Origin: JAVBLF01 sp031553675 | GTDB taxonomy: Bacteria > Bacillota > Clostridia > Christensenellales > CALWSW01 | Assembly (NCBI GenBank): GCA_031553675.1 | Contig: JAVBLF010000016.1 | Coordinates: 23,701 to 87,700 of the forward strand | Length of the DNA: 64,000 nt | Direction: 5' to 3' | In this document: positions 54,725 through 62,816 of the stretch, in pieces | How the letters are laid out: each line of letters begins with the position of its first letter | Numbering within the stretch: position 1 is the stretch's first letter | Made by a program: the position numbers and the translations under genes | The notes under the pieces: model-generated | Database searches by the model: none | The model's input: only the letters and a program-made list of their open reading frames with translations | Told to the model about the DNA's origin: nothing

Positions 54725-54812
54725 TAATGCATACAACATTTCAAACATTTCCCCAAAATGGACTATTCTATAGAGCCAATTTTATGCCATCCATTGATCG
54801 GAGGACATCGCG

Positions 54813-55199
54813 ATGATGCAGCGCTTCGAACCCAAGACCATCAAGATCCTTTCCGCCCCCACCGCGACGGCGGTCTTATCGAATGGCGTTGCCTATTTCT
54901 CCGGCGTCGTCGCCCTCGACCCCGACAGAGGCGAGATGCGTTTTGGCACCATCGAGGAGGAAACCCGCATCGTGATCGAGCGCATGCAGCGCATGCTCGC
55001 GGAGCTCGGCAAGGATCTGTCGCACGTGACGATGACCGAAGTCTTTTTGTCGACGATGGACGACTTCGACGGCTTCAACCGCGTCTATGCCGAATACTTC
55101 GAACACCTGCCCTGTCCGGCGGCGCGGCGCACACTGGGCGCCCAGCTCTGGAGCCAGTGCAAGATCGAGATTTCCTTTTTCGCCGACCTTTCGGAATAG
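54813..55199 (+). CDS. RidA/YjgF-family imine deaminase
   Basis: 128 residues, full-length RidA. YFSGVVALDPDRGEM, RMLAELGKDLSHVTMTEVFL, FNRVYAEYF and PAARRTLGAQ with the substrate-carboxylate Arg are present. RidA proteins hydrolyse reactive enamines or imines. As first gene of this operon it may process the imine left by a dehydratase or lyase step such as AcnX. Start ATG54813, or the second Met three bases later; CGGAGGAC lies upstream. Confidence 0.88.
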   Translation: MMQRFEPKTIKILSAPTATAVLSNGVAYFSGVVALDPDRGEMRFGTIEEETRIVIERMQRMLAELGKDLSHVTMTEVFLSTMDDFDGFNRVYAEYFEHLPCPAARRTLGAQLWSQCKIEISFFADLSE

Positions 55200-55210
55200 G
55201 CGGTGTACGG

Positions 55211-56509
55211 ATGTTAAAACTCAGCCCCTATGAACTGGACATGCTCAACGGCGCGGAAGGCCGTCTGAAGCAGCGCGCGATCGAAAACATCGCGCGCTAT
55301 GCCGAGATCCTCGGCGCAGATGCGCTGTGCGCCGTCACGAAGGCGACTGTCTTTTGCGGGCGGCACGGCTACCTGTCCGCCTACGACGAAACGGATTTTG
55401 ACAAGGTCTTTTCCAAGGTGCAACTCTGCACGGACGAAATCATTCCTTTCGACGCCATTTCGCCGACCTGCCAGGCCCAGAGCTGTGTCGCCCCCTGCGA
55501 CCAATTCGCTTTCGAACCCCTGGGCCAAAGCGAATCGTTCTTTCGACTCAACCAACACTACCTCGACCGCGCGCGCGACGCCGGCGTCACGATCGCCGGA
55601 ACCTGCGCGCCCTACCTCAACGGCTGGATCCCGCTGCCGGGCGAACACTTCGTCACGACGGAGTCCGGCATGACCATACTCGGCAATTCGCTCTGGGGCG
55701 CGCGCTGCAATTCCGACGGCATTGAGGCCGCGTTCTGGTCGGCGATCTGCGGGCGAACGCCGCTCTGGGGCAAGCACACTGACAGCGGCCGCATCGGCAA
55801 CATCGCCGTCGAGGTAAATTTCGAACCAAAGACCAGCATGGATTTCGACCTGCTCGGCAAGAGCATCGGCGATCGCCTGCCGACGAACGCCATCCCGGTA
55901 ATCACCGGAAATCTCTCACACCTCAATTTCAACCATCTGCGCCAGATGCTCACCGCGCTCGCGATTTCGAGCAACTGCGAGATGGTCCACATCCCCGGCG
56001 TCACCTACGACGCCCGCACTGTCGAAGAGGCCTTTGCCGGACAAGCCCCGCCCCACACGATCGCGATCGGCCTTGACGAGGTCCGCGCGACCTATGAAAA
56101 GGCCTGCACGCCCGGCGAAAGCCCGGTCGATTTCGTCAGCCTGGGGTGCCCGCACTACGACATCGAACAAATTCGGCGCGTGGCCGCCTACATCAAAGGC
56201 AAACACGTCGCGCCCGGCGTCACGCTTCAGGTATGGACGAGCTACCCGATCAAACACATGGCCGACGTCAACGGCTACCTCCAGACCATCCGCGACGCTG
56301 GCGGCGACATCTTTACCGGCACCTGCCCCGTGACCGTCGGCAACGTGCTCTTGGATCGCTTTCACGCCATGGCCTTTGACAGCTTCAAGCAGAGCGGCAG
56401 TTGCCGTTCGAGCGTCGAACTTCCCATCTACCTCGCCGACATGGAGCGCTGCGTCGATGCGGCGATCGCGGGCGCATGGAAGGAGGCCAACCGATGGAAT
56501 CCATCGTGA
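55211..56509 (+). CDS. Aconitase X large (catalytic) subunit
   Basis: 432 residues of the AcnX (DUF521) family. Iron-sulphur or substrate cysteines appear in PTCQAQSCVAPCDQF, AGTCAPYLNG and FTGTCPVTVG. Separate large and small subunits correspond to the two-subunit bacterial type; characterised relatives dehydrate cis-3-hydroxy-L-proline, while archaeal ones act on phosphomevalonate. With RidA ahead of it, a hydroxy-amino-acid or pyrroline product is plausible. It starts 11 bases after ridA and its end overlaps the small-subunit start by 16 bases. Confidence 0.88.
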   Translation: MLKLSPYELDMLNGAEGRLKQRAIENIARYAEILGADALCAVTKATVFCGRHGYLSAYDETDFDKVFSKVQLCTDEIIPFDAISPTCQAQSCVAPCDQFAFEPLGQSESFFRLNQHYLDRARDAGVTIAGTCAPYLNGWIPLPGEHFVTTESGMTILGNSLWGARCNSDGIEAAFWSAICGRTPLWGKHTDSGRIGNIAVEVNFEPKTSMDFDLLGKSIGDRLPTNAIPVITGNLSHLNFNHLRQMLTALAISSNCEMVHIPGVTYDARTVEEAFAGQAPPHTIAIGLDEVRATYEKACTPGESPVDFVSLGCPHYDIEQIRRVAAYIKGKHVAPGVTLQVWTSYPIKHMADVNGYLQTIRDAGGDIFTGTCPVTVGNVLLDRFHAMAFDSFKQSGSCRSSVELPIYLADMERCVDAAIAGAWKEANRWNPS

Positions 56510-56913
56510 TCCAGGGGCGTGGCGTCATTCCCGGCCGCGTCGAGGGGCGAGCCCTCGTCTGCCCCAAGAGCATCACGGGCTGGGGCGGCATCGACCCCGT
56601 CACAGGCGTGATCAAAGACCACGACAACCCCAACAAAGGCCAGTCCATCCAGGGGACCATACTCGTCATGCCCGGCAGCAAGGGCTCGAACGGCTGGTCC
56701 TGCTACTTCAGCATCACGCGGGTCAGCGGTGTGATGCCGCTGGGCCTCGTCTTCACCAAGGTCGATTCGAGCAGCGCCGTCGCGGCGACCGGCATGGGCA
56801 TCCCCACCGTCGTCGAATTCCCGCCGGACTGCGACCCGTGCAGGCTGATCCGGTCGGGCGACACCGTCGCGATCGACGGCAGCACCGGCATCGTCACGAT
56901 CACGCGTCCGTGA
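56494..56913 (+). CDS. Aconitase X small (swivelling) subunit
   Basis: 139 residues, DUF126. IQGRGVIPGRVEGRALVCP opens the beta-rich swivelling domain and SSSAVAATGMGIP holds the conserved serines, in the place of the aconitase swivel domain. Forms the active enzyme with the preceding gene. ATG56494 lies inside the large-subunit gene behind AAGGAGG. Confidence 0.88.
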   Translation: MESIVIQGRGVIPGRVEGRALVCPKSITGWGGIDPVTGVIKDHDNPNKGQSIQGTILVMPGSKGSNGWSCYFSITRVSGVMPLGLVFTKVDSSSAVAATGMGIPTVVEFPPDCDPCRLIRSGDTVAIDGSTGIVTITRP

Positions 56914-56962
56914 TCTCACCCGCCTCACCGCCACCCACGCCCGCGAAAGGATGCGTACCGCC

Positions 56963-58342
56963 ATGAATCTGTCGTGCGTCCCCCGGAAAGACATCGAAAC
57001 GATCCACGAAAAGACGCTTTGGGTTCTGGAACACGTCGGCGTCGAATTCGAGAACCCCAACGCCGTCGCGCTCTTTGCCAAGCACGGCGCCAAGACCGAC
57101 GGCTCGCGCGTTTGCCTTTCGGAATCGCTGCTGAATCAATGCCTGTCCACGTTGCCGAAGTCCTTCAAGGTGCAGGGCTTGACCTCCTCCGTGACGATTG
57201 GCGGCGGCGAGCGCATGTTCATCGGCTCAAGCGGCGCTGTCTTCCTGCTCAAGGACGGCAAGCGCATCGTTCCCAAGAAACAAGACTTCATCGACGTCCT
57301 CAAACTCTGCGACGCCAGCCCGCTGCTCAACGCCGTCAACACCCAGCACCTGTACGCCTCCGACATCCCGGACGCGACCGTGCACAAAGTAAAGACGGCG
57401 CTAACCCTCCAGCACACGGGCAAGCCCATCATCACGAGCTGCGACACGTATAAAAACTCCGTCGAATCGCTCGCGATCGCGCGCGACTTCTACGAAGGGG
57501 CCGCCGAATACTACGCGGTCGGCGTTGGCAACCTGATCTCCCCGCTAAAATTCACGCGCGAATCCTGCGGCGCGATCGAAGCCTATGCCGAGGCCAAGCA
57601 GCCCATGGTACTCGCCTGCTGTGCGAGCGCCGGCATGACCAGCCCGCTGACGATCGGCGGCACGCTGATCCAAAACAACGCCGAACTCCTCGCGGGCATC
57701 GCCTACAGCCAACTCCTTCAGCCCGGGCTGCCGATGGTGTACGGCAATGTCAGCGGTGGACTCGATATGCGCACCATGTCGAGCTCCTACGGCGCGTTTG
57801 AAGCGATTTCGCTCATCCCCTACGTCAAGGCACTGGCCGACTTTTACGGCATGCCGGCGCGGGCGGGGGGCTCCCTGTCCGACGCCAAGGAAGTCGATTA
57901 CCAGTCCGGCGCGGAGGCGACGCTCTGTCTGGAGCGCTCGATCGCGAGCGGCATCGACTTCGTCTTCCACACCGCGGGCGAACTCGACAGCTACATCCTC
58001 TACTCGATGGAAAAACAGGTGCTCGACGAGGAAATCGCGGAACGCCTGCTCTTCATGCAGAAGCTCGACATCTTCGCCGAACTCGACGACGTCGTCCAGT
58101 CGATCCAGAACGTCGGTCCGGGCGGTCAGTTCATGATGGAAGACATGACGCTCGAGCACTACAAAGACGCGCTCTACATGCCCAAACTTTCCTTCAAGGA
58201 ACCTTACGCCTCCTGGGAATCGGCCGGCAAGACGAGCGTGCTGCAAGCCGCATCGAATGAAGTCGCGCGGCGTCTGGACTCCCACAAAATGCCTGAACTG
58301 AGCGCGAGCCAGCGCAAATTGCTCGAAGGCATCCTGAACTAG
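56963..58342 (+). CDS. Non-pyrrolysine MttB-superfamily methyltransferase
   Basis: 459 residues. The barrel features of the trimethylamine methyltransferase superfamily (COG5598) are clear: VLEHVGVEFENPNAVALFAKHGA, FIGSSGAVFLL, LAGIAYSQLLQPGLPMVYGN and PGGQFMMEDMTLEHYKD. No in-frame TAG occurs, so it is a non-Pyl member like the glycine betaine, proline betaine and carnitine demethylases, which pass a methyl group to a corrinoid protein. No corrinoid protein gene is in the window. Start ATG56963 is preferred; ATG56951 abuts the AAAGG. Confidence 0.85.
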   Translation: MNLSCVPRKDIETIHEKTLWVLEHVGVEFENPNAVALFAKHGAKTDGSRVCLSESLLNQCLSTLPKSFKVQGLTSSVTIGGGERMFIGSSGAVFLLKDGKRIVPKKQDFIDVLKLCDASPLLNAVNTQHLYASDIPDATVHKVKTALTLQHTGKPIITSCDTYKNSVESLAIARDFYEGAAEYYAVGVGNLISPLKFTRESCGAIEAYAEAKQPMVLACCASAGMTSPLTIGGTLIQNNAELLAGIAYSQLLQPGLPMVYGNVSGGLDMRTMSSSYGAFEAISLIPYVKALADFYGMPARAGGSLSDAKEVDYQSGAEATLCLERSIASGIDFVFHTAGELDSYILYSMEKQVLDEEIAERLLFMQKLDIFAELDDVVQSIQNVGPGGQFMMEDMTLEHYKDALYMPKLSFKEPYASWESAGKTSVLQAASNEVARRLDSHKMPELSASQRKLLEGILN

Positions 58343-58426
58343 TTCCCTCGTTTGCGGGCGGCGCTGGCCCCTGCGCATGCTGCTCGCCCGTGTATCCCAA
58401 ACCCCGACATGCAAGGAGGTGAGAAC

Positions 58427-59371
58427 ATGTATGATGATGTCATCTGTTACTTTGAAGTGCCCCCGGAAGCCGTAAACTATGTCGCCGACTTTTTGTGCCC
58501 CGACGAAATCGAGGCGATCCAACGCATGCGCCGCGACGTCTTTGCACCGGAAGCGCTCGAAACGCTCCTCCAACCGATCGCGGACGATCCTGCCGCGTTC
58601 GTCAAAGACATGTATGCGCGCGGCGTGCTCAACAAGGTGGACGAAGAAGAAAAAACCGGCTTTCAAGCTGCGAACTTCTACCGGCGCCTCGCGTACTTTA
58701 CCCAGTACGAGCCGGAGGCGTGGAAGGCCATCCCCGAAAGCGACCGCATTCAGATGGACGCCTGGTATGTCCGCGAATACGCCGAGGGCGCGCGCCCGCG
58801 GCTCGAAGAAGCGCTGCGCGACCCGGACAAGAACATCGAGAACGCCTACTTCGTCACGCTGGAGGAAGCGTTCGACATCGTGGACGCGCTGGAAGACGAC
58901 CCCTACATGGTACCGTGCAACTGCAAGGCCGTCGCGCTCCACTGCGCCGACAAAAAGCCCCAGAACGTCTGCCTGCTCTTCGCGAAAGGGCCCAACTCCG
59001 AATGGGATCGCGGCCACGGCCAGCCCCTCAGCAAAGAGGAGGCCAAAGATCTGCTCCGTCACGCCAACAAAAACGGCTTGATGCAGACCTCGGAGTGCGA
59101 GGAGGCGATCTGCAATTGCTGCGGATGCTGTTGCTATCCGATCCGCGGCGCCCAGCTGATCGGCGCCCGAGGCCTCTGGCCCCGGAAGCGCTTCCGCGTC
59201 GAACGCAACGAAGAAACCTGCACCCAGTGCGGAAAGTGCGCGCGAATCTGCAACTTTGGCGCTTTCGAAAAGGTGGGCAAAGAAGTCCGTTTTGACGAAA
59301 GCAAGTGCTGGGGATGCTCGATCTGTGCGGGCAATTGCCCGGCAAATGCCATTTCCCTGATCCGCCTGTAA
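58427..59371 (+). CDS. Cys-rich ferredoxin-like protein with two 4Fe-4S motifs
   Basis: 314 residues. The C-terminus has two CxxCxxCxxxC motifs (Cys265-275 and 294-304), a bacterial 2[4Fe-4S] ferredoxin. Ahead lies a second cysteine cluster, ICNCCGCCCYPIR (229-236), and VPCNCKAVALHC farther upstream. The first 170 residues are helical and acidic and not recognised. It may carry electrons to reactivate a corrinoid or to a reductive step on the product of the pathway. Strong AAGGAGGTGAG before ATG58427; 85 bases after the methyltransferase gene. Confidence 0.75.
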   Translation: MYDDVICYFEVPPEAVNYVADFLCPDEIEAIQRMRRDVFAPEALETLLQPIADDPAAFVKDMYARGVLNKVDEEEKTGFQAANFYRRLAYFTQYEPEAWKAIPESDRIQMDAWYVREYAEGARPRLEEALRDPDKNIENAYFVTLEEAFDIVDALEDDPYMVPCNCKAVALHCADKKPQNVCLLFAKGPNSEWDRGHGQPLSKEEAKDLLRHANKNGLMQTSECEEAICNCCGCCCYPIRGAQLIGARGLWPRKRFRVERNEETCTQCGKCARICNFGAFEKVGKEVRFDESKCWGCSICAGNCPANAISLIRL

Positions 59372-59391
59372 TTTCGTAAGGAGGGGTTCGC

Positions 59392-60807
59392 ATGTTAAAT
59401 GCAATCGACAACATCGTCATCCTGATTGCGGCTGTTGGCGTGCTCGGCATCGGGTACTACTTCTCCAAGTCCATTACGGATATGGAAAGCTACTACCTCG
59501 CCAACCGCAGCCTGCCTTGGTCCCTGGTCGTCGGAACGCTGATGGCCTCCTGGTATGGCGGCGTCGGCGTCGTCGGCACGGTCGGCTACGCGTCCGTGTT
59601 CGGCTTGGCCGCCTGGTTCATCTGGTCGATCGGCGCGCACGCCGTACGTTTCCCGCTCGCCCTCTGGGTCGGACCGAAGATCCACATCCGCTCCGACGTC
59701 ACGATTCCCGACGTCATCCACAGCACCTACGGAAAAACCGCCGCCATACTCGCTTCGATCCTGCTCTTCGTCTACTGCTCGCAAATCGGCGAGATCACGG
59801 CGACCGGCTTCATCGGCGAAGCAGCCTGGGGCATGAACAAAGTGTTGCTCGGCGTCATCGTCGTCGTCATCACGATCGCGCTGACCGTCCTCGGCGGCCT
59901 GATGGGCGTCGCCGTCACCGACATGATCTTCTTTTTCTTCATGGTCACAAGCGTCAGCCTGGTCTTCCCCAAGCTCCTCGAATCGGTCGGCGGCCTGGAG
60001 GGCATCCGCGCTGCAACGGCGGCCGATCCCAGTTACATGCATCCCGTCGCCGGCATGGCGCCTACCAAAGCGCTCATGCTCATTCTACTCTGCATCAACG
60101 TCTACGCCGACCCGACGTTCTACCAGCGCTTTTCGGCCAGCAACTCCGCCAAGACCGGACGTCGCGCCATGCTGACCTGCTTCTGCATCTGGCTGATGTT
60201 CGACGTCGTGACGATCGTCGCGGGCATCTGCGTCCACGTGGCAGCGCCGGACGTCCAACCCGAGCTTGCTTACATCCAACTCATCCTGAAATACCTACCG
60301 CAAGGCGTGCGTGCGCTCTTCATACTGGGTCTGTTCGGCGCGATCATCTCGACGCTCGACAGCTACTACCTGATCGGCGGCACAACCCTTGCCAAAGACA
60401 TCTACGCGCGCATCTACAACAACAACAGCCTGGACGACAAGCGTCTGATCTTCCTCAGCCGCATCGGTTCGGCCATCCTGGGCGTGATCGGCGTCGTATT
60501 CGCCTTCCGCTTCACGCTCGTCTACGACGCGATTGCGTTCATGTCGAGCCTGTGGATGTCGACGGTCTTCGTCGCCGTGCTCGCCGCGATCATGTACAAA
60601 GGCAGAAAGACGAATGTCGCCGGCCTCGCGTCGATGGCCGTCGGCTGCGTCACCTTCGCGATTCTCCAAATCAACCCGATCGAGCTCGGCTCCTTCGGAG
60701 CGCTTGAGCCGCTGATCGTCGCTCTGCCGCTGTCCTTCCTCGCGTTCGTGATCGGCAACCGCTTCGGCACCGATTACAGCGCGGGCGACCTGAAAATCCG
60801 CGGATAG
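59392..60807 (+). CDS. Sodium:solute symporter (SSS family)
   Basis: 471 residues with about 13 transmembrane helices. ESYYLANRSLPWSLVVGTLMASW and the later STLDSYYLIGGTTLAKD are standard SSS stretches, including sodium-site Ser/Thr. SSS members import proline, betaines, pantothenate, sugars and carboxylates. Its place as sixth gene makes it the uptake system for the substrate of this operon. Starts 20 bases after the ferredoxin gene behind AAGGAGGGG. Confidence 0.9.
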   Translation: MLNAIDNIVILIAAVGVLGIGYYFSKSITDMESYYLANRSLPWSLVVGTLMASWYGGVGVVGTVGYASVFGLAAWFIWSIGAHAVRFPLALWVGPKIHIRSDVTIPDVIHSTYGKTAAILASILLFVYCSQIGEITATGFIGEAAWGMNKVLLGVIVVVITIALTVLGGLMGVAVTDMIFFFFMVTSVSLVFPKLLESVGGLEGIRAATAADPSYMHPVAGMAPTKALMLILLCINVYADPTFYQRFSASNSAKTGRRAMLTCFCIWLMFDVVTIVAGICVHVAAPDVQPELAYIQLILKYLPQGVRALFILGLFGAIISTLDSYYLIGGTTLAKDIYARIYNNNSLDDKRLIFLSRIGSAILGVIGVVFAFRFTLVYDAIAFMSSLWMSTVFVAVLAAIMYKGRKTNVAGLASMAVGCVTFAILQINPIELGSFGALEPLIVALPLSFLAFVIGNRFGTDYSAGDLKIRG

Positions 60808-60818
60808 GAGGGATCACT

Positions 60819-61070
60819 GTGTCGAATGGCAACAAGAATACGCCGCAAAAAGACAGCGAAAAAATTCAATGGTTTGGTATCGACGGCCTGCTGATTGTTC
60901 TCTACTTCATCGAGGCCATTGTCATCGGTTGGGCGCTGATCAACAACGTCGACGCGATCGTCGGCTACGCCGTGCCTTACACAGTCGCAATCGTGACGAC
61001 CGTGATCTTCCTGAAGTACCTGAGCGAAGTCTTTCTGTTCTCGAAAGGCTCCAAGAAAAACAAAAAATAA
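60819..61070 (+). CDS. Two-helix membrane partner of the symporter
   Basis: 83 residues, two predicted transmembrane helices between a polar N-terminus and a Lys/Asn-rich tail. GTG60819 lies 11 bases after the symporter stop behind AGGAGGG. Small subunits of this form accompany several SSS transporters, so it probably stabilises or activates the symporter. No family assigned. Confidence 0.6.
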   Translation: MSNGNKNTPQKDSEKIQWFGIDGLLIVLYFIEAIVIGWALINNVDAIVGYAVPYTVAIVTTVIFLKYLSEVFLFSKGSKKNKK

Positions 61071-61145
61071 CCCGATCGTGCGTACCGCGCCGACCCGCTA
61101 TCGGCGCGGTACCGCACTTGCGGCCCCGTGAATGGAGTGATCCGT

Positions 61146-61688
61146 TTGAAAGTCGAAAGCTTTCTCATCAAAATGAGCCAGTCCGAAGCCCAAAAGATGG
61201 CGGAAAAACAACTGGGCGTCGTCGGCAAAATGGTCGTCGGCAAAGACAAACCCGTCCAAATGAAGACCATATTCATTGAAAACAAGCTCATTACATATAA
61301 AGTCACCAATGTGCCGCCTTTTTTCGTCAAGTGGTTCGGGAAAAGCACCGCCCCCAAGACGAGCAAGATGCGCATGATCGCCAACGGTTCCACGGCGGGC
61401 GTCTCCCACTACGACGGCAACGACGACGAGATCGTCGAAATGGACGTCGACGATGAACAGCTCCAGCTGTCCGACTACCCCGACGACCAGCTTGTGACCC
61501 GCGGCAACGCTCTCGCGCGCAAGATCCTGCGCCGCCGCATCGGAGGCAACGTCGAAATCGAAGTCCTGGAGATCCGCAGCGTGTACCGGCCCTACCATGT
61601 CGCGTTCTACGGCGAGATGGCCGAGGGAAAAAAGGTTCGCTACATGCCGATCGCCGCCGACAAAAACATTGTGCGCCGTACTTTTTAA
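61146..61688 (+). CDS. Conserved-looking protein of unknown function
   Basis: 180 residues. N-terminal helix (FLIKMSQSEAQKMAEKQLG), then beta strands with a basic patch (WFGKSTAPKTSKMRM), an acidic loop DGNDDEIVEMDVDDEQ and a C-terminal strand region. No signal peptide or transmembrane segment; no family recognised. TTG61146 with GGAG eight bases upstream is taken as start; GTG61128 has none. It follows the symporter genes by 75 bases and ends at a terminator, so it may be the last gene of that operon or independent. Confidence 0.5.
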   Translation: MKVESFLIKMSQSEAQKMAEKQLGVVGKMVVGKDKPVQMKTIFIENKLITYKVTNVPPFFVKWFGKSTAPKTSKMRMIANGSTAGVSHYDGNDDEIVEMDVDDEQLQLSDYPDDQLVTRGNALARKILRRRIGGNVEIEVLEIRSVYRPYHVAFYGEMAEGKKVRYMPIAADKNIVRRTF

Positions 61689-61711
61689 CATTCACCCCAC
61701 AGAAGCGAAAC

Positions 61712-61743
61712 AAAGCCTCTTCCAAGACGGAAGGGGCTTTTTC
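61712..61743 (+). terminator. Terminator after the unknown gene
   Basis: AAAGCCTCTTCC / GGAAGGGGCTTT stem (one mismatch) with T-run. Confidence 0.8.
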
Positions 61744-61765
61744 GCGCCCAAACCAGAACGAAAAC

Positions 61766-61817
61766 TATCTTGCAATGAACGATACCGTGTGTTACAATTA
61801 TCTTGCAATGCACGGTA
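61766..61817 (+). promoter_or_regulatory. padR operon promoter and operator
   Basis: Promoter TTGCAA (61770-61775), 17-base spacer, TACAAT (61793-61798). The 12-base word TATCTTGCAATG is repeated at 61766-61777 and 61799-61810, and TACCGTG / CACGGTA (61783-61789, 61811-61817) forms an inverted repeat. The layout fits autorepression by the PadR protein. Confidence 0.7.
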
Positions 61818-61863
61818 GCTTTTCTCGCACGCTACCTGCCGCTACAAGGAAGGAGGAGCCCCC

Positions 61864-62202
61864 TTGAATGTGCAGTTCAAAAAGGGCGTGTTGGAGCTTC
61901 TCGTGCTCAGCCTCGTCAGGCGAAAAGACTGCTATGGCTTCGAACTCGTCAGCGAAATCTCCAAGGACATCGACATCTCCGAAGGCACCATCTACCCGCT
62001 GCTCAAACGCCTCAAGGACGAGGGTGACCTCGAAACCTATTTGACCGAATCCCCCGGCGGGCCGCCGCGAAAATACTACCGCATCACCAAGCGCGGATGC
62101 GAGCTCCATGAACAACAACACCGCGAATGGAATGACTTTATCCAGCGCGTCGAGCGCGTGCTCAAAAACGACTTGTCACAGCGCGAGGAGGGAAGAGCGT
62201 GA
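61864..62202 (+). CDS. PadR-family transcriptional repressor
   Basis: 112 residues. Winged-helix PadR signature: KKGVLELLVLSLV, YGFELVSEIS, EGTIYPLLKRL and PPRKYYRITKRG. TTG61864 follows AGGAGG by seven bases. Together with the downstream HAAS/DUF1700 and DUF4097 genes it forms the common Bacillota membrane-stress-type cassette; the repeats over its promoter suggest autoregulation. The stop overlaps the next start. Confidence 0.92.
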   Translation: MNVQFKKGVLELLVLSLVRRKDCYGFELVSEISKDIDISEGTIYPLLKRLKDEGDLETYLTESPGGPPRKYYRITKRGCELHEQQHREWNDFIQRVERVLKNDLSQREEGRA

Positions 62203-62816
62203 AGCAACTGGACTTTATGAACCGCCTGGACATCGGCATACGTACGCTGTCTTATGCAGAGCGGCGTGAGATCCTCGTCGATTACGAAGAACACTTCGCG
62301 CGCGGCAAAGAAGCGGGCCTGAGCGAAGAAGCCATCTGCGACTCCCTCGGCGATCCCGACGCGATTGCCCGCGATTATCTGGACGAATCCGCGAACGCCC
62401 ACGACGACCCAGAACCGCAACCCAGGCAAAACTCTGACCACCGCGATAACAACACCCAGACCCAAACGCCCTACACCCCGCCCCCCCGACACAGCTACGA
62501 CATGCCCGACTGGAGCAAAGCGCTGATCGCCATCGCCGTCATCATGATCAATCTTCTGATCGTCTTGCCATTTTGGCTCTCGATCGCGGGTACCATACTC
62601 GGCCTGATCATCGCCTTCGCCGCCATCGTCATCGCCGGATGTGCCAGCATCGCACTCGTCACCGTTCACGTGCTGATGGTTTTCGTCGGCGTTGCCCTCG
62701 TCGCACTCGGCATTCTCGGCGTCATCGGCATGTGCTTCGTCGCCAAGTACTTCGCCATCGCTACCAAAGCCTACCTCCAAATGAACGGCAAGCTGATTCG
62801 GGAGGGGAGAATATGA
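62199..62816 (+). CDS. DUF1700 (HAAS-domain) membrane protein
   Basis: 205 residues. The N-terminal helical HAAS domain (ERREILVDYEEHFARGKEAG, EEAICDSLGDPDAIARDYL) is followed by a Pro/Gln/Asn-rich linker and about three transmembrane helices. Function unknown; always found with PadR regulators. GTG62199 overlaps the padR stop by four bases. Confidence 0.88.
   Translation: MKQLDFMNRLDIGIRTLSYAERREILVDYEEHFARGKEAGLSEEAICDSLGDPDAIARDYLDESANAHDDPEPQPRQNSDHRDNNTQTQTPYTPPPRHSYDMPDWSKALIAIAVIMINLLIVLPFWLSIAGTILGLIIAFAAIVIAGCASIALVTVHVLMVFVGVALVALGILGVIGMCFVAKYFAIATKAYLQMNGKLIREGRI

Noticed and set aside
56963..58342. A pyrrolysine-containing trimethylamine methyltransferase
   Set aside because: No in-frame TAG; the protein is a non-Pyl member of the superfamily.
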